From CAWGXZ01 sp963826695 (GTDB lineage: Bacteria; Pseudomonadota; Gammaproteobacteria; Burkholderiales; Burkholderiaceae_C): 64,000 nucleotides of DNA. A program made the translations under genes and the position numbers. The DNA lies in contig CAWGXZ010000006.1 in the NCBI GenBank assembly GCA_963826695.1, forward strand, positions 427,583-491,582, given 5' to 3'. Positions 39,156 through 48,633 of the stretch are shown in pieces; within the stretch, counting starts at the first letter, position 1; every line of letters starts with the position of its first letter. The notes under the pieces are model-generated. The model was not told the DNA's origin and ran no database searches. It was given only the letters and a program-made list of their open reading frames with translations.

Positions 39156-39929
39156 TCACGCGGCCGTCCAGCCGCCATCCAGCATCAACGCGCTCCCGGT
39201 CATCAGGCTGGACGCGTCGCTGGCCAGAAACACCACCGGCCCCATCACCTCGTCGATCCGGCCCAGTCGGGCCAGCGCGATCTTGTCGACGACGAATTTG
39301 CGGAACGCCGCGTCCTTGAACATCGGCGCGGTGAGGGTGGTCTCGATGAAGGTCGGACACAGCGTGTTGACCCGGATGCCCGACGGTCCCAGTTCCCACG
39401 CCAGTGCCTTGCTCATGCCCTCGACCGCGTGCTTGCTGGCGCAGTAGAGCGTGCGGCGCGGACTGCCGACATGGCCCATCTGCGACGAGACGTTGATGAT
39501 CGATCCCGGCAGGCCCGCCGCCTGAAGGCTGCGGGCGACCTCCCGCGTGACATAGAACGTGGCCTTCACATTGAGCGCGAACACGGCGTCGATGTCCTCG
39601 TCGAGCGTCTCCGTCAGCAGCTTGGGCCGGTTCATGCCAGCGTTGTTGACCAGGATCTGGAACGGCGGACGCGCGCGGATGGCGTCGGCGACCGCAACCG
39701 AATCGGTCACGTCCAGGACGAGCGGATCGGCACGGCCGCCCGCGGCGCGGATCGCCGCGCACGCGCTGTCGAGTTCGTCGGCCGAACGCGCAGCCAGCGT
39801 GACCTCGGCGCCGGCCCCGGCCAGCGCCGAGGCGGCAGCCAGGCCCAGGCCACGGCCCCCACCGGTGACCAGGGCCCGCCTGCCTTCTAGGCTGAACCCG
39901 GCGAAGCGCGGCAACGTCGGTGCGGCCAT
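39156..39929 (-). CDS. SDR-family NAD(P)-dependent oxidoreductase
   Basis: A 257-residue short-chain dehydrogenase. The cofactor motif is TGGGRGLG; also present are NNAGMNRPKLL, catalytic Ser in NVSSQMG, Tyr-x-x-x-Lys in YCASK, and DGGWTA at the C-terminus. Its ATG overlaps the stop of the upstream dehydrogenase (TAATG), so the two are translated together. A role in oxidising or reducing an alcohol/ketone intermediate fits, but the substrate is unknown. Confidence 0.9.
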   Translation of the reverse strand: MAAPTLPRFAGFSLEGRRALVTGGGRGLGLAAASALAGAGAEVTLAARSADELDSACAAIRAAGGRADPLVLDVTDSVAVADAIRARPPFQILVNNAGMNRPKLLTETLDEDIDAVFALNVKATFYVTREVARSLQAAGLPGSIINVSSQMGHVGSPRRTLYCASKHAVEGMSKALAWELGPSGIRVNTLCPTFIETTLTAPMFKDAAFRKFVVDKIALARLGRIDEVMGPVVFLASDASSLMTGSALMLDGGWTAA

Positions 39930-41251
39930 TATTCCTGCAGCGCCGGAACCGGCTGGTACCACGGCACTTCCGGACGCGTGCCATAGCGGCGCACGCGGAT
40001 GTTCGCCTGCTCGCCGTGTCCGGCGAAATTCTCCATGTGGCACAGGCGCGAGCAGTACTCGCCGATTTCGGCACTGGCCGCGTCGGTCACGACACGCTGG
40101 AAGGTGCAGGTCTTCAGGAACTTGCCGACCCACAGGCCGCCGGTATAACGCGCGGCCTTGTTGGTCGGCAAGGTGTGGTTGGTGCCGATGCACTTGTCGC
40201 CGAAGGCGACGTTGGTGCGCGGCCCGAGGAACAACGCGCCGTAGTTGGTCATGTTGGCGAGGAAGAAGTCGGGATCGCGTGTCATGACCTGCACATGCTC
40301 CGACGCGATCTCGTCGGCCTTCTCCAGCATTTCCTGCTGCGTGTCGCAGACGATGACTTCGCCGAAGTCGGCCCAGGCGCGTGCCGCGATGTCGGCCGTC
40401 GGCAGGATCTTCAACTGGCGCTCGACCTCGGCCATCGTGGCGCGCGCCAGCGCTTCGCTGTCCGTCAACAGCACGGCAGGCGTCGTCAGGCCGTGCTCCG
40501 CCTGGCCCAGAAGGTCGACCGCGCACAGCTCGCCGTCGACCGAGTCGTCGGCAATGACCAGCGTCTCGGTCGGCCCGGCGAACAGGTCGATGCCGACGCG
40601 GCCGAACAGCTGGCGCTTGGCTTCGGCGACGAACATGTTGCCGGGGCCGACCAGCATGTCGACCGGCGCGATGCTCGGGGTTCCCACGGCCATCGCGACC
40701 ACGGCCTGAACCCCGCCGAGCACCAGGATCTCGTCCGCGCCCGCCAGGTGCATGGCCGCGACGATGGCCGGATGCGGTTCGCCATGGAACGGCGGCGCCG
40801 TCGCGACGACGCGTTTCACGCCGGCGACCTTGGCCGTCAGCACGCTCATGTGGGCTGAGGCCAGCAACGGATACTTGCCGCCCGGGATGTAGCAGCCGAC
40901 CGCATTGAGCGGGATGTGGCGATGACCCAGGAACACGCCGGGGCGGGTCTCGACCTCGACATCCCGCATCGAGTCACGCTGGATCTGGGCGAAATTGCGA
41001 ACCTGTGCCTGGGCGAAACGGATGTCCTCCAGTTCGCGCGCCGACAGGCTGTTGATGGCCGTTTCGATCGCCGCCTGGGAAAGACGGAAATCGGCCGGGT
41101 CCCAGTTGTCGAACTTCTTGCTGTATTCGCGCACAGCCGCATCGCCGCGCGTCTCGATGTCGCGAATGATGCCTTCGACGGTGCTGCGAACCTTGGTGTC
41201 GTCGGCGGCGCGGGCCTGAAGGTCTCGGCCGCGCTTGAGGTAGCGAATCAT
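39929..41251 (-). CDS. histidinol-dehydrogenase-family enzyme (HpsN-like sulfopropanediol dehydrogenase subgroup)
   Basis: A 440-residue NAD-dependent, zinc-type dehydrogenase of the HisD superfamily. It has GCYIPGGKYPLLASAHMSVL, LLGQAEHGLTTPAVL, TNHTLPTNKAARYTGGLW and VGKFLKTCTFQRV. These match the catabolic HpsN-like branch rather than biosynthetic HisD, and no his genes are nearby. HpsN oxidises sulfopropanediol to sulfolactate, but this cluster has no other sulfonate genes. I therefore call only the subgroup; the substrate is probably a small diol or hydroxy acid. Confidence 0.82.
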   Translation of the reverse strand: MIRYLKRGRDLQARAADDTKVRSTVEGIIRDIETRGDAAVREYSKKFDNWDPADFRLSQAAIETAINSLSARELEDIRFAQAQVRNFAQIQRDSMRDVEVETRPGVFLGHRHIPLNAVGCYIPGGKYPLLASAHMSVLTAKVAGVKRVVATAPPFHGEPHPAIVAAMHLAGADEILVLGGVQAVVAMAVGTPSIAPVDMLVGPGNMFVAEAKRQLFGRVGIDLFAGPTETLVIADDSVDGELCAVDLLGQAEHGLTTPAVLLTDSEALARATMAEVERQLKILPTADIAARAWADFGEVIVCDTQQEMLEKADEIASEHVQVMTRDPDFFLANMTNYGALFLGPRTNVAFGDKCIGTNHTLPTNKAARYTGGLWVGKFLKTCTFQRVVTDAASAEIGEYCSRLCHMENFAGHGEQANIRVRRYGTRPEVPWYQPVPALQE

Positions 41252-41296
41252 GGCAGTCTCCTGGATGGTTGTTGCAAACGGATGCAGAGTTCGGTT

Positions 41297-42697
41297 CTAG
41301 ACGCCCTTGCTGGCTGCTGCCTTCGACTGTGGTCCGCTCTCTGTTTTCCAGTCACCGGCATGGGGGTGGTTGAGGCCGAGGTTGCCGCGCAGGGTGGTGC
41401 TTTCGTACTCGGTGCGCACCAGCCCGCGTTTTTGCAGTTCTGGCACGACCATGCGCACGAAGTCCTCGTAGCTGCCGGGCATGTGGGTGGGCGAGAGCAC
41501 GAAGCCATCGCAGCCGCCCTGGGTGAACCACTGCTCCATTTCATCGGCGACGGTCTTTGGCGAGCCGATGAAGACGTTGAACTCGCGCAGGCGGGCGCGC
41601 TTGGAGAACTCCACGAAGTCGCGCACCGAGGGGTTCTTCTTGCCCGACAGCGTGACCACGCGGTCGCGGAAGGTCTGCCATCCGGAGATGGCGGCCATTT
41701 CCTCGTCGGTGAAGGGCGCGTCCATGTCGCGGGTGGCGAAGTCGGTGTTGAGCACCTCGCAGATCAGCGTCAGGGCGTCGATCGGCTTGGCCAGCGAGTC
41801 GATGTAGTCGAACTTCTGCTGGGCGATCTCGTCGGTCTCGCCGACGACCACGTGGCAGGCGGTGGCGATGCGCACCTTGGCCGGGTCGCGGCCAGCGGCG
41901 GCGATGGCGGCCTTCATCTCGGCGTATTGCTTCTTGGCCAGGCCCAGGTTGGGGTAGACCACGAAGAGCAGTTCGCCCCAGCGCGCGGCGAACGCCCGGC
42001 CGCGGCCGCTTTGCCCGGCCTGGATCAGCACCGGCTGGCCTTGCGCCGAACGCGGCACGGTGAAGGGGCCGCGCGAGTTGAAGAACTCGCCCTTGTGGTC
42101 CAGCCGCTTGACCTTGTCGGGATGGGCGAACTGGCCGGTCTCCCTGTCGTTGACGATGGCGCCTTCTTCCCAGCTGTCCCAGTGGCCCAGCGTGGTCTCC
42201 AGGAACTCGTCGGCGCGGTCGTAGCGCAGGTCGTGCTCGAGGTGCTCGTCCTTGCCGAAGTTGGCGGCCTCGGAGTCGTTCAGCGAGGTCACCACGTTCC
42301 ACGCGGCCCGGCCCTTGCTCATCAGGTCGAAGGTGGCGAAGGTGCGCGCCACATGGTAGGGCTCGTAGTAGGTGGTCGAGTAGGTGGCGCCCAGGCCCAG
42401 GTGGGACGTTACCGCGGCCATCGCCGACAGCACCACCAGCGGGTCGAGCTTGACGGCGCGCACGCCTGCGGCCACCGTCTGCGCGTGGTCTGCCGAGTAG
42501 ATGTCGGGCATCGCCAGGCGGTCGTCGAAGAAGGCCATGTCGAACATGCCGGCCTCCAGCGTGCGGGCGATGCTCTGGTAGTACTCGGGCGTGAGGTAGC
42601 CCGGGTCGGTGGCGACGTGGCGCCAGCTGCCGGGGTAGGTGGAGCAGTTCTGCGCCTGCATGAAGCCGATCAGGCTGATCTTGCGGTCTTGTGTCAT
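41297..42697 (-). CDS. LLM-class flavin-dependent monooxygenase (NtaA/SnaA/DszA family)
   Basis: A 466-residue FMNH2-dependent oxygenase of the nitrilotriacetate/dibenzothiophene monooxygenase group. Visible are EAGMFDMAFFDDRLAMP, LGLGATYSTTYYEPYHVART, GRAAWNVVTSLNDSEAANFG, PVLIQAGQSGRGRAFAARW and VLSPTHMPGSYEDF. Such enzymes need reduced flavin from a separate reductase; the flavin-reductase gene at 44.6 kb is the obvious partner. The gene follows the DUF1446/DUF4387 pair and precedes the HisD-like gene. Confidence 0.93.
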   Translation of the reverse strand: MTQDRKISLIGFMQAQNCSTYPGSWRHVATDPGYLTPEYYQSIARTLEAGMFDMAFFDDRLAMPDIYSADHAQTVAAGVRAVKLDPLVVLSAMAAVTSHLGLGATYSTTYYEPYHVARTFATFDLMSKGRAAWNVVTSLNDSEAANFGKDEHLEHDLRYDRADEFLETTLGHWDSWEEGAIVNDRETGQFAHPDKVKRLDHKGEFFNSRGPFTVPRSAQGQPVLIQAGQSGRGRAFAARWGELLFVVYPNLGLAKKQYAEMKAAIAAAGRDPAKVRIATACHVVVGETDEIAQQKFDYIDSLAKPIDALTLICEVLNTDFATRDMDAPFTDEEMAAISGWQTFRDRVVTLSGKKNPSVRDFVEFSKRARLREFNVFIGSPKTVADEMEQWFTQGGCDGFVLSPTHMPGSYEDFVRMVVPELQKRGLVRTEYESTTLRGNLGLNHPHAGDWKTESGPQSKAAASKGV

Positions 42698-42732
42698 TCG
42701 ACTTGTCTCGTGTGTCGTGTGTCGTGTTCGGG

Positions 42733-43044
42733 TCAGTCCGGGATCTCGACTTCGAGGATCGGGCCGTGCTGCTGCGCGCCATAGACATCGCTGTCGCCGA
42801 ATGCGCCGGCGGGGATCAGGCGCGGCAGCGTGGCCTTGAAGGCGCGCGCCGGCGGGTAGGGCGTGAACAGCACATCCGACTCCTCGACCTTGTAGAGCCT
42901 GGCAAACAGCGCCGCGCTGAGGATGCCGGTGGCGGCCACGCGCTCGAACAGCTCGTCGGAGCCGAAGATCACGTCGATGGTCAGCTCGAAGGGGCCGGCG
43001 TTCTTGCTCTTGCAGACGCTTGCCAGGTCTTTGATGCGGGTCAT
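42733..43044 (-). CDS. DUF4387 domain protein
   Basis: A 103-residue protein of the DUF4387 family, which nearly always accompanies an AtuA/DUF1446 protein. Visible are LASVCKSKNAGPFELTIDVI, LFARLYKVEESDVLFTPYPP and ARAFKATLPRLIPAGAFGDS. Its ATG at 43044 overlaps the upstream stop (ATGA). It probably forms a complex or second subunit with the DUF1446 protein. Its biochemical role is not established. Confidence 0.88.
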   Translation of the reverse strand: MTRIKDLASVCKSKNAGPFELTIDVIFGSDELFERVAATGILSAALFARLYKVEESDVLFTPYPPARAFKATLPRLIPAGAFGDSDVYGAQQHGPILEVEIPD

Positions 43045-44441
43045 GGCGTGCCTTTCACGTTGGCGTATTCGATCGGGAACAGGTGATACGGGTCTTCGGC
43101 GTCGACGATGTGATAGACGCTGAACTCGTAGGAGGCGCCCATCTCCACGTCGGCCGGCGAGAACGGGATGCCCATGTTTCCCTCCTTGCACAAGCGGCCG
43201 GGGAAGTCCGCATGCAGGATGGTGGTGCGCGAGATCGCGATCACCGCGTTGGCGACTTCCTGGGTCGGGGCGATCACCTCCAGGATGAAGCTCAGCTCGT
43301 GCGCGTTGGTGGTCTTGATCGGCTCGCGCTCGCCCATCACGCCGTTCAGGCCGTAGCAGCGGATCGCCAGCTTGTAGCCGCCTTCGGGCACTCCGAAGTT
43401 GCGGCTCTTCTCGTCGACGATCGCGCGCACCCGCACCAGGTAGTCGTCGATGCCCTTGATCAGCACCGGGTCGCGCGTGGCGCACATCGCAATGGCGCGG
43501 TAGCCGACGAGCTGCACGCCTTCCATCTTGACGGTGTAGACCTCGGCCGGGTGCCATTTCATGCCGCGCACCCGCACGACGCGCTCGCTCAGCTGCTCGA
43601 AGGTGCAGCCCTCGGTGTCGAGCATGCCGCCGGGTTCGTAGTGGTGGATGGCGCTGGGGTTCTCGTGCAGCGCGAAGTTGGCCACCGACAAGCGGGTGCA
43701 GGCCTGCTCGGGGTTGGTCGGCTCCAGGTCGATGTAGTCCTCGTAGACGCGCGCCAGCAGGCAGCCGTCGCGCTTGGGCGCGGCCGGCTCGGCGCCGCAC
43801 TCGAGCATCTTGCCGGCATACCAGCCCATCTCGGGCGGCAGGCCCGCGCGGGCAGCGCCGGCGGCCCACTGGGCGGGGTCGGTCGCGCGGCCGGCCAGGA
43901 TGACCTGGGCGCCACCTTCGAGCGCGCGCTCGAAGGGCTCGGGGCCCATCAGGGCGACGATGCGCTCGGCGTCGTCGACCTGCTGCACCGTCAGCGGCGG
44001 GCGCTTCGAAGCGGGCTTGACCTTGCCCGCGGCCAGCTGCTTCTTGATGAAGGCCCGGTCCTGCTCGGCATGGATCAGCGCCAGCCTGAAGTCCAGCTTC
44101 TCCTCGCGGGCGATCTCGCGCACCACCTCGGCCATGAACTGCAGGTGCGGCTCGCCACCAGCGCCGCCGCAGGTGCTGATGACCACGGGAATGCCGCGCG
44201 GCACCGCGGCCAGCAGCATCAGCCGGGTGTCGCGCTTGATCGCCAGACGCGAGCAAAACGCCTTGCCCGCGCCCAGGTAGTAGGGGCCCGGGTCGGTGCT
44301 GCCCGCATCGGCCCCGATCATGTGCGGATCGGCCTCCATGCCGCGCTGCAGCGCAAGCTCCGGAAAACCGTAACCCAATATGGAAGTCACCGCCAGCAGC
44401 CTGGCCTCCTTCACACCCGTCTTGTCTCTCGTCGCGGTCAT
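43041..44441 (-). CDS. AtuA-like (DUF1446) acyl/terpene-utilisation family protein
   Basis: A 466-residue protein of the DUF1446 family, named for AtuA of acyclic terpene utilisation. Conserved blocks include ILGYGFPELALQRGME, MIGADAGSTDPGPYYLGAGK, VVISTCGGAGGEPHLQFM, GRATDPAQWAAGAARAGLPP and HHYEPGGMLDTEGCTFEQLS. The exact reaction of these proteins is not settled. It is the first gene of a five-gene minus-strand operon and is divergent from the flavin reductase, with a LysR-type motif between them. Confidence 0.88.
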   Translation of the reverse strand: MTATRDKTGVKEARLLAVTSILGYGFPELALQRGMEADPHMIGADAGSTDPGPYYLGAGKAFCSRLAIKRDTRLMLLAAVPRGIPVVISTCGGAGGEPHLQFMAEVVREIAREEKLDFRLALIHAEQDRAFIKKQLAAGKVKPASKRPPLTVQQVDDAERIVALMGPEPFERALEGGAQVILAGRATDPAQWAAGAARAGLPPEMGWYAGKMLECGAEPAAPKRDGCLLARVYEDYIDLEPTNPEQACTRLSVANFALHENPSAIHHYEPGGMLDTEGCTFEQLSERVVRVRGMKWHPAEVYTVKMEGVQLVGYRAIAMCATRDPVLIKGIDDYLVRVRAIVDEKSRNFGVPEGGYKLAIRCYGLNGVMGEREPIKTTNAHELSFILEVIAPTQEVANAVIAISRTTILHADFPGRLCKEGNMGIPFSPADVEMGASYEFSVYHIVDAEDPYHLFPIEYANVKGTP

Positions 44442-44508
44442 GGCACGAATCTCATGTTGGAAAGCAGGAGCTGCAACTATCCATTCGACCCGGCCGCTCA
44501 GACAACGG

Positions 44509-44523
44509 ATAACAGGTATGAGT
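44509..44523. promoter_or_regulatory. LysR-type operator candidate (ATAACAGGTATGAGT)
   Basis: AACAGGTATGAGT at 44511-44523 lies in the 194-bp divergent promoter between the AtuA operon and the flavin-reductase/ABC operon. The identical 13-mer is at 57900-57912, in the promoter beside the lysR gene. This is strong circumstantial evidence for one regulator serving both promoters. Confidence 0.55.
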
Positions 44524-44635
44524 CCCCTGATGCCGCCTGATCGCGTGCGATAACTGATATGCCGTTCTCGCGCTCAAGCGACTCCTACACTGCGCCGCAA
44601 GCCGCCAACCACAGGCGAAAGACAGGAGACAGTCA

Positions 44636-45614
44636 ATGAGCCGACCACAGCAGGAAACCACGGGCAAGACCTTCCGCCATGCCCTCGGATGCTTTCCGAC
44701 CGGGGTGGCGGTGATCACCACCGTTGACGCGCAGAACCAGCCTGTCGGGCTGACCTGCAATTCCTTCAGCTCGGTCTCGCTGGAGCCACCCCTGGTGCTG
44801 TGGAGCCTGCGGAACAACAGCAAGTCGATCGACATCTTCCGCAACACCGAGCAGTTCGCCATCAATGTGCTTTCGCATCGGCAGGACAGCATCTCGGGTC
44901 GCTTCGCGAGCAGCAGCAAGAGCATGGCCGAGAAATTCGATGGCGTGGCGCTCACCCACGGGTTGGGGCGGCACGCCGGTGCTGACCGACTGCATCGCCA
45001 ACTTCCAGTGCAGTGTGTATGCGCGCCACGAGGCCGGCGACCACGTGGTCTTCATCGGCCAAGTGCAGGCCTTCGAACAGAGCAGCGACGAAGAAGCGCT
45101 GGTCTTCTACAAGGGCGCCTACATGATGCTGGCGCAGTCGCTGCGGGCCCTGGCGCTGAAGGACAGCGCGGCCGAGCGTGACCTGGTTCAGGCCCGGGCC
45201 GCGGTGCATGTCAGTCTGGTGCGGCTGGCCAGCGTGGCGGCGCGCCCGGAAGACTTCGACGCGATCGAGCAGAACCTGCGGGTGCTGGATCGCCACGCCG
45301 AAGAGGGCGACATGGTGCACCGCGCCGAGGCAGCGATCACCTTCTTCAAGCAGCTGACCGCGGCGGCCCACAACGACGTGCTGTCGGTGGTGGCGCAGTC
45401 GCTGACCACCATGCTGGAGTACACGGTGTCGAACCAGGTGGCGCATGCGCAGGCGCACGCCATCTACCTGCCGGCACTGACACCCTTGCGCTGGCAGGTG
45501 CTGGAAAGCATGAAGGCGCGCGACGCGGACGGCGCGGAGTCTGCGATGTCGCAGTACTTCGCGCTGGTTGCGGCATCGCGTGCGGTGGCGCCGATCGAGC
45601 TCAACGCGGCTTGA
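44636..45614 (+). CDS. flavin reductase fused to an FCD (GntR-type ligand) domain, one frameshift
   Basis: The first about 165 residues are a flavin reductase of the NADH:FMN type: FRHALGCFPTGVAVITTVDA, GLTCNSFSSVSLEPPLVLWS and NTEQFAINVLSHRQDSISGR. The rest (RAAVHVSLVRLASVAARPED, HRAEAAITFFKQLTAAAHND, ALTPLRWQVLESMKARDADG) resembles the all-helical FCD domain of FadR-type GntR regulators, without any DNA-binding domain. The frame changes in gggttggggcgg at about 44965: four G where three are expected gives GLGGTPVLTDCIANFQC. ATG 44636 follows AGGAGAC. It most likely supplies reduced flavin to the LLM monooxygenase. Confidence 0.82.
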
Positions 45615-45668
45615 TTGCGAACGGGGCAGTGCAACGCTCCGAAATGTTTTCACAACGGAGACAACACG

Positions 45669-46806
45669 ATGAAGCTCAAATCAGTTCTGGGCGCAGCCCT
45701 GTTCGCAGTGGCGACTTTCGCGGGTGTTTCGGCGCAAGCGCAAGACATCAAGATCGGCGCCAACTTTCCCTTGAGCGGGCCGCAGGGCTCGTACGGCGAC
45801 GTGTTCATGACCGGCAGCAACCTGGCGGTCGAGCACATCAATGCCGACAAGATGCTGCCGGGCAAGCTGTCCATCATTTATGAGGACAGCCAGGGCACGC
45901 CGCAGCGTGGCGTGATCGGCATGAACAAGCTGGTCAACGTGGACAAGGTGCCGTATGTGCTGTCTTCCTTCACCGGTGTGTTGAAGGCCACTGCGCCGAT
46001 CGCGGGGCGCACGAAGACCGTCATGCTCAACGGCTCCGGCGTCGCGCCTGAACTCTCCGACCAAGGCCCGTACTTCTGGAACGTGCTGCCGCTGATCAAC
46101 TTCGATGTGAAGGCCATGCTTCCCTACCTCATCAAGGAACGCAAGGCCAAGCGATTCGTGCTGATCTACATCGACGAGACGGTAGGCCAGGCGGTCCTGA
46201 AGGAAATGCAGTCCACACTGCCCGCTGCCGGCGGCGAGCTGGTGGAGGCGCTGTCGATCCCGGCCAGCCTGCAGCAGTTCAGCGGCATCGCCGCCAAGGT
46301 GCGCGAGGCCAAGCCCGATGTGATCTACATCGCCTCCTGGGGCGCGCAGCAAGTGCAGATCGTCAAGCAGTTGCGCGACAACGGCGTCACCGCGCAGCTC
46401 GCGAGCTTCTCGACCTTCGTGCTGCCCGAGCTGGAGTCGCTGCCCGAATCAAAGGGAGCGCTCTACACCACCCAATACGTGAACTGGGAGTCGAAGGACC
46501 CGGTCACCAGGCGCTTCGTCGAGTCGTTCAGGGCCAAGTACCCCGGCAAGCAGCCGACGATCTATGCCGCCAACTTCTACAACGCGGTGCATGGCTGTTC
46601 GCGCTGCTGTCGGTCGAGTTGCAGAAGAAGGGCAAGCCCCTCACCGGCGAGAACCTGCTGGCGCAGCGCATGGAGACCAAGACCTTCGACACTGGTCGGC
46701 GGCCGCATCGTGTTCCTGGACAACGGCACGGTGGCGGCTCCCATGCAGGTCAACGAATACGACGGCAAGGCTTCGGCACGTCATCGCCGTGCTGCCGACG
46801 AAGTAG
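45669..46806 (+). CDS. LIV-type ABC transporter substrate-binding protein (frameshifted near 3' end)
   Basis: A periplasmic type 1 binding protein. The signal peptide (VLGAALFAVATFAGVSAQAQ) is followed by IKIGANFPLSGPQGSYGDVF and ELSDQGPYFWNVLPLINFDV, intact to about 46590. The last about 70 codons need three frame changes to read LFALLSVELQKKGKPLTGEN, VGGRIVFLDNGTVAAPMQVN and VIAVLPTK, ending at TAG 46804-46806. It is the first gene of a five-gene LIV importer, and the damage grows downstream. Confidence 0.82.
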
Positions 46807-46824
46807 GCCCGGCGCCTGCCCACC

Positions 46825-47730
46825 ATGCTGCTGCTGCAACTGTTCATCAACGGGCTGCAGCTCGGGGCGTTGTACGCCCTGACCGCCGTTGGTTTCTCGC
46901 TGATCTTCGGCTCGACCAAGGTCTTCCATTTCGCCCACGGGTCGGCCTTCACGATCGGCGGCTACATCTACTAGTGGCTGTACTCCGATCAGCTGCACCT
47001 GCACTGGGTGCTCGCGACGCTGGCGGCGGTAACCTGGCGGCGGCGGCCTTCGGCGTGTTCATCGACCGCTTCGTCTACCGGCCGATCAAGCGCCACGAGG
47101 GGTCGTTCTTCACCGTCTTCATCGCCGCGTTCGGCGTGCAGATCATCGTCCAGAACCTGATCGGGCTCGGTGGCCGGCCGCGGCATGGAGATCGGTGTCG
47201 ACGCCGTTGAGCCGCAGCGTCGAGATGCATGCCCGGCTCTGTTCGTCGCACCGATCTCGCTGATCTCGATCGTCTGTCGCAATCGTGTTGTTCACTGGCG
47301 CTGTCCTGCTTCCTCGATGCGCACCAATATCGGCATCGCAATGCGCGCGCTGTCCGAAAACCCCGACCTGGTGCGCGTGTTCGGCCTCGATCCCGGCCGC
47401 GTCGCCAAGGTGGCCTTCGTGCATCGGCTCGCGCGGTCGTCGTGCCGGGCGCGATTTTCACCGCGATGACGGCCGGGCTCAATCCGGCGATCGGCCACGC
47501 ATGTGATGCTGGTGAGCTTGGCCGCCACCATCGTCGGCGGTATCGGCAGCGCTGCGCGGCGCGGCTTGCGGCGGCCTGCTGCTGGGCATGGCGGAGAACC
47601 TGGCGCTGGTGTGGAAGCTCGATCCGCAGTGGAGCGAGGCGGTCATCGTTCGTCGTGCTGTTCGCCGTTCATCCTCTTCCGTCCGACGGGCTTCTTCGGC
47701 CGTCCGCTCGCCGCCGAAAGTCGACGCGCC
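46825..47730 (+). pseudogene. LivH-type ABC permease, multiple frameshifts and an in-frame stop
   Basis: Begins LLLQLFINGLQLGALYALTA and GFSLIFGSTKVFHFAHG from ATG 46825. A TAG at 46972-46974 interrupts GGYIY, then VFIDRFVYRPIKRHEGSFFT and VFIAAFGVQIIVQNLIG continue. The remainder is scattered over the frames (RTNIGIAMRALSENPDLVRV, then VFGLDPGRVAKVAF, then AATIVGGIGS). It ends about where the next gene starts. Indels are too many for a functional gene as written. Confidence 0.75.
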
Positions 47731-48614
47731 ATGCCCGCCTACCTGCTCAACCTCGCGATCGCTGATCGGCATCAACGCGATCCTCGCCGTGACGCTGAAT
47801 TTCATCCTCGGCTACGCCGGCATCTTCTCGCTCGCGCATGCGCATCTTCTTCGGCATCGGCGCCTACGCGGCGGCATACATCGCGGCGATGAAGCTACGG
47901 CGCCGCGATTTCTGCTGGTGCTGACGGTCGCCGGCATGGGCGTGGCCGGCGCTGCATCTCGCTGGCGCTGGCGCTGCCGGCGTTGCGGGTGCGGGGCGAA
48001 TACTTCGTCGCCGCCTCGCTCGGCTTGCAGATGCTGGCCGTCACGGTGTTTGCGGAGTGGAAATCGGTCACCGGCGGCATCGGCGGCCTGATCGAGCATT
48101 CCGCCCGCCGGCATGTTTCGGGCTTCGACGGTCAGCGACCCGGTGACTTTCTCGCCCTGACGCTCGCCTGCCTCGCGGTGATCATCGCTCGTGATCGCGC
48201 GTGCTGGTGCGGTCGAGCTTCGGCCGCAGCCTGAAGCGCAATCCGCGACGATGAGATCGGCCGCCTCCGCGCTCGGCAAGAACGTGGCGCTCATCAAGAC
48301 GCTGGCCGTGATGGTGTCGGCGGCGCTGGCAGCGGTCGCGGGCTCGCTGTATGCCTTCTATCTGAGCTTCATCAACGTGGAGAGCTTCACGCTCGACGTC
48401 TCGGTGCAGATTCATGGCGATGGTGATCATCGGCGGCACCGGCACGCTGCTCGGGCCCGATCGTCGGGGCGGTGCTGCGTGCTGCTGCTGCCCGCGCTGC
48501 TCAGCTACCTGCCCTATCCTGCCGCCGACCGAGATCGGCTCGATCCAGCAGATGGTCTATGGCCTCGCCATGGTGCTGCTGATGATCTTCCGGCCCGCCG
48601 GCCTGTGGGGCTAG
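47731..48614 (+). pseudogene. LivM-type ABC permease, multiple frameshifts
   Basis: ATG 47731 opens MPAYLLNLAI, then in other frames INAILAVTLNFILGYAGIFS, LPALRVRGEYFVAASLGLQM, EWKSVTGGIGGL, ASALGKNVALIKTLAVMVSA, AVAGSLYAFYLSFINVESF and MVYGLAMVLLMIFRPAGLWG before TAG 48612-48614. The content is a full-length permease with typical helices, but small indels break it repeatedly. Confidence 0.75.
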
Positions 48615-48633
48615 CTCGGACAAGCAGGACCGG

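Noticed and set aside
39929..41251. Biosynthetic histidinol dehydrogenase (hisD)
   Set aside because: Its motifs match the catabolic HpsN-like branch, and it sits in an operon with oxygenase and SDR genes and without other his genes.
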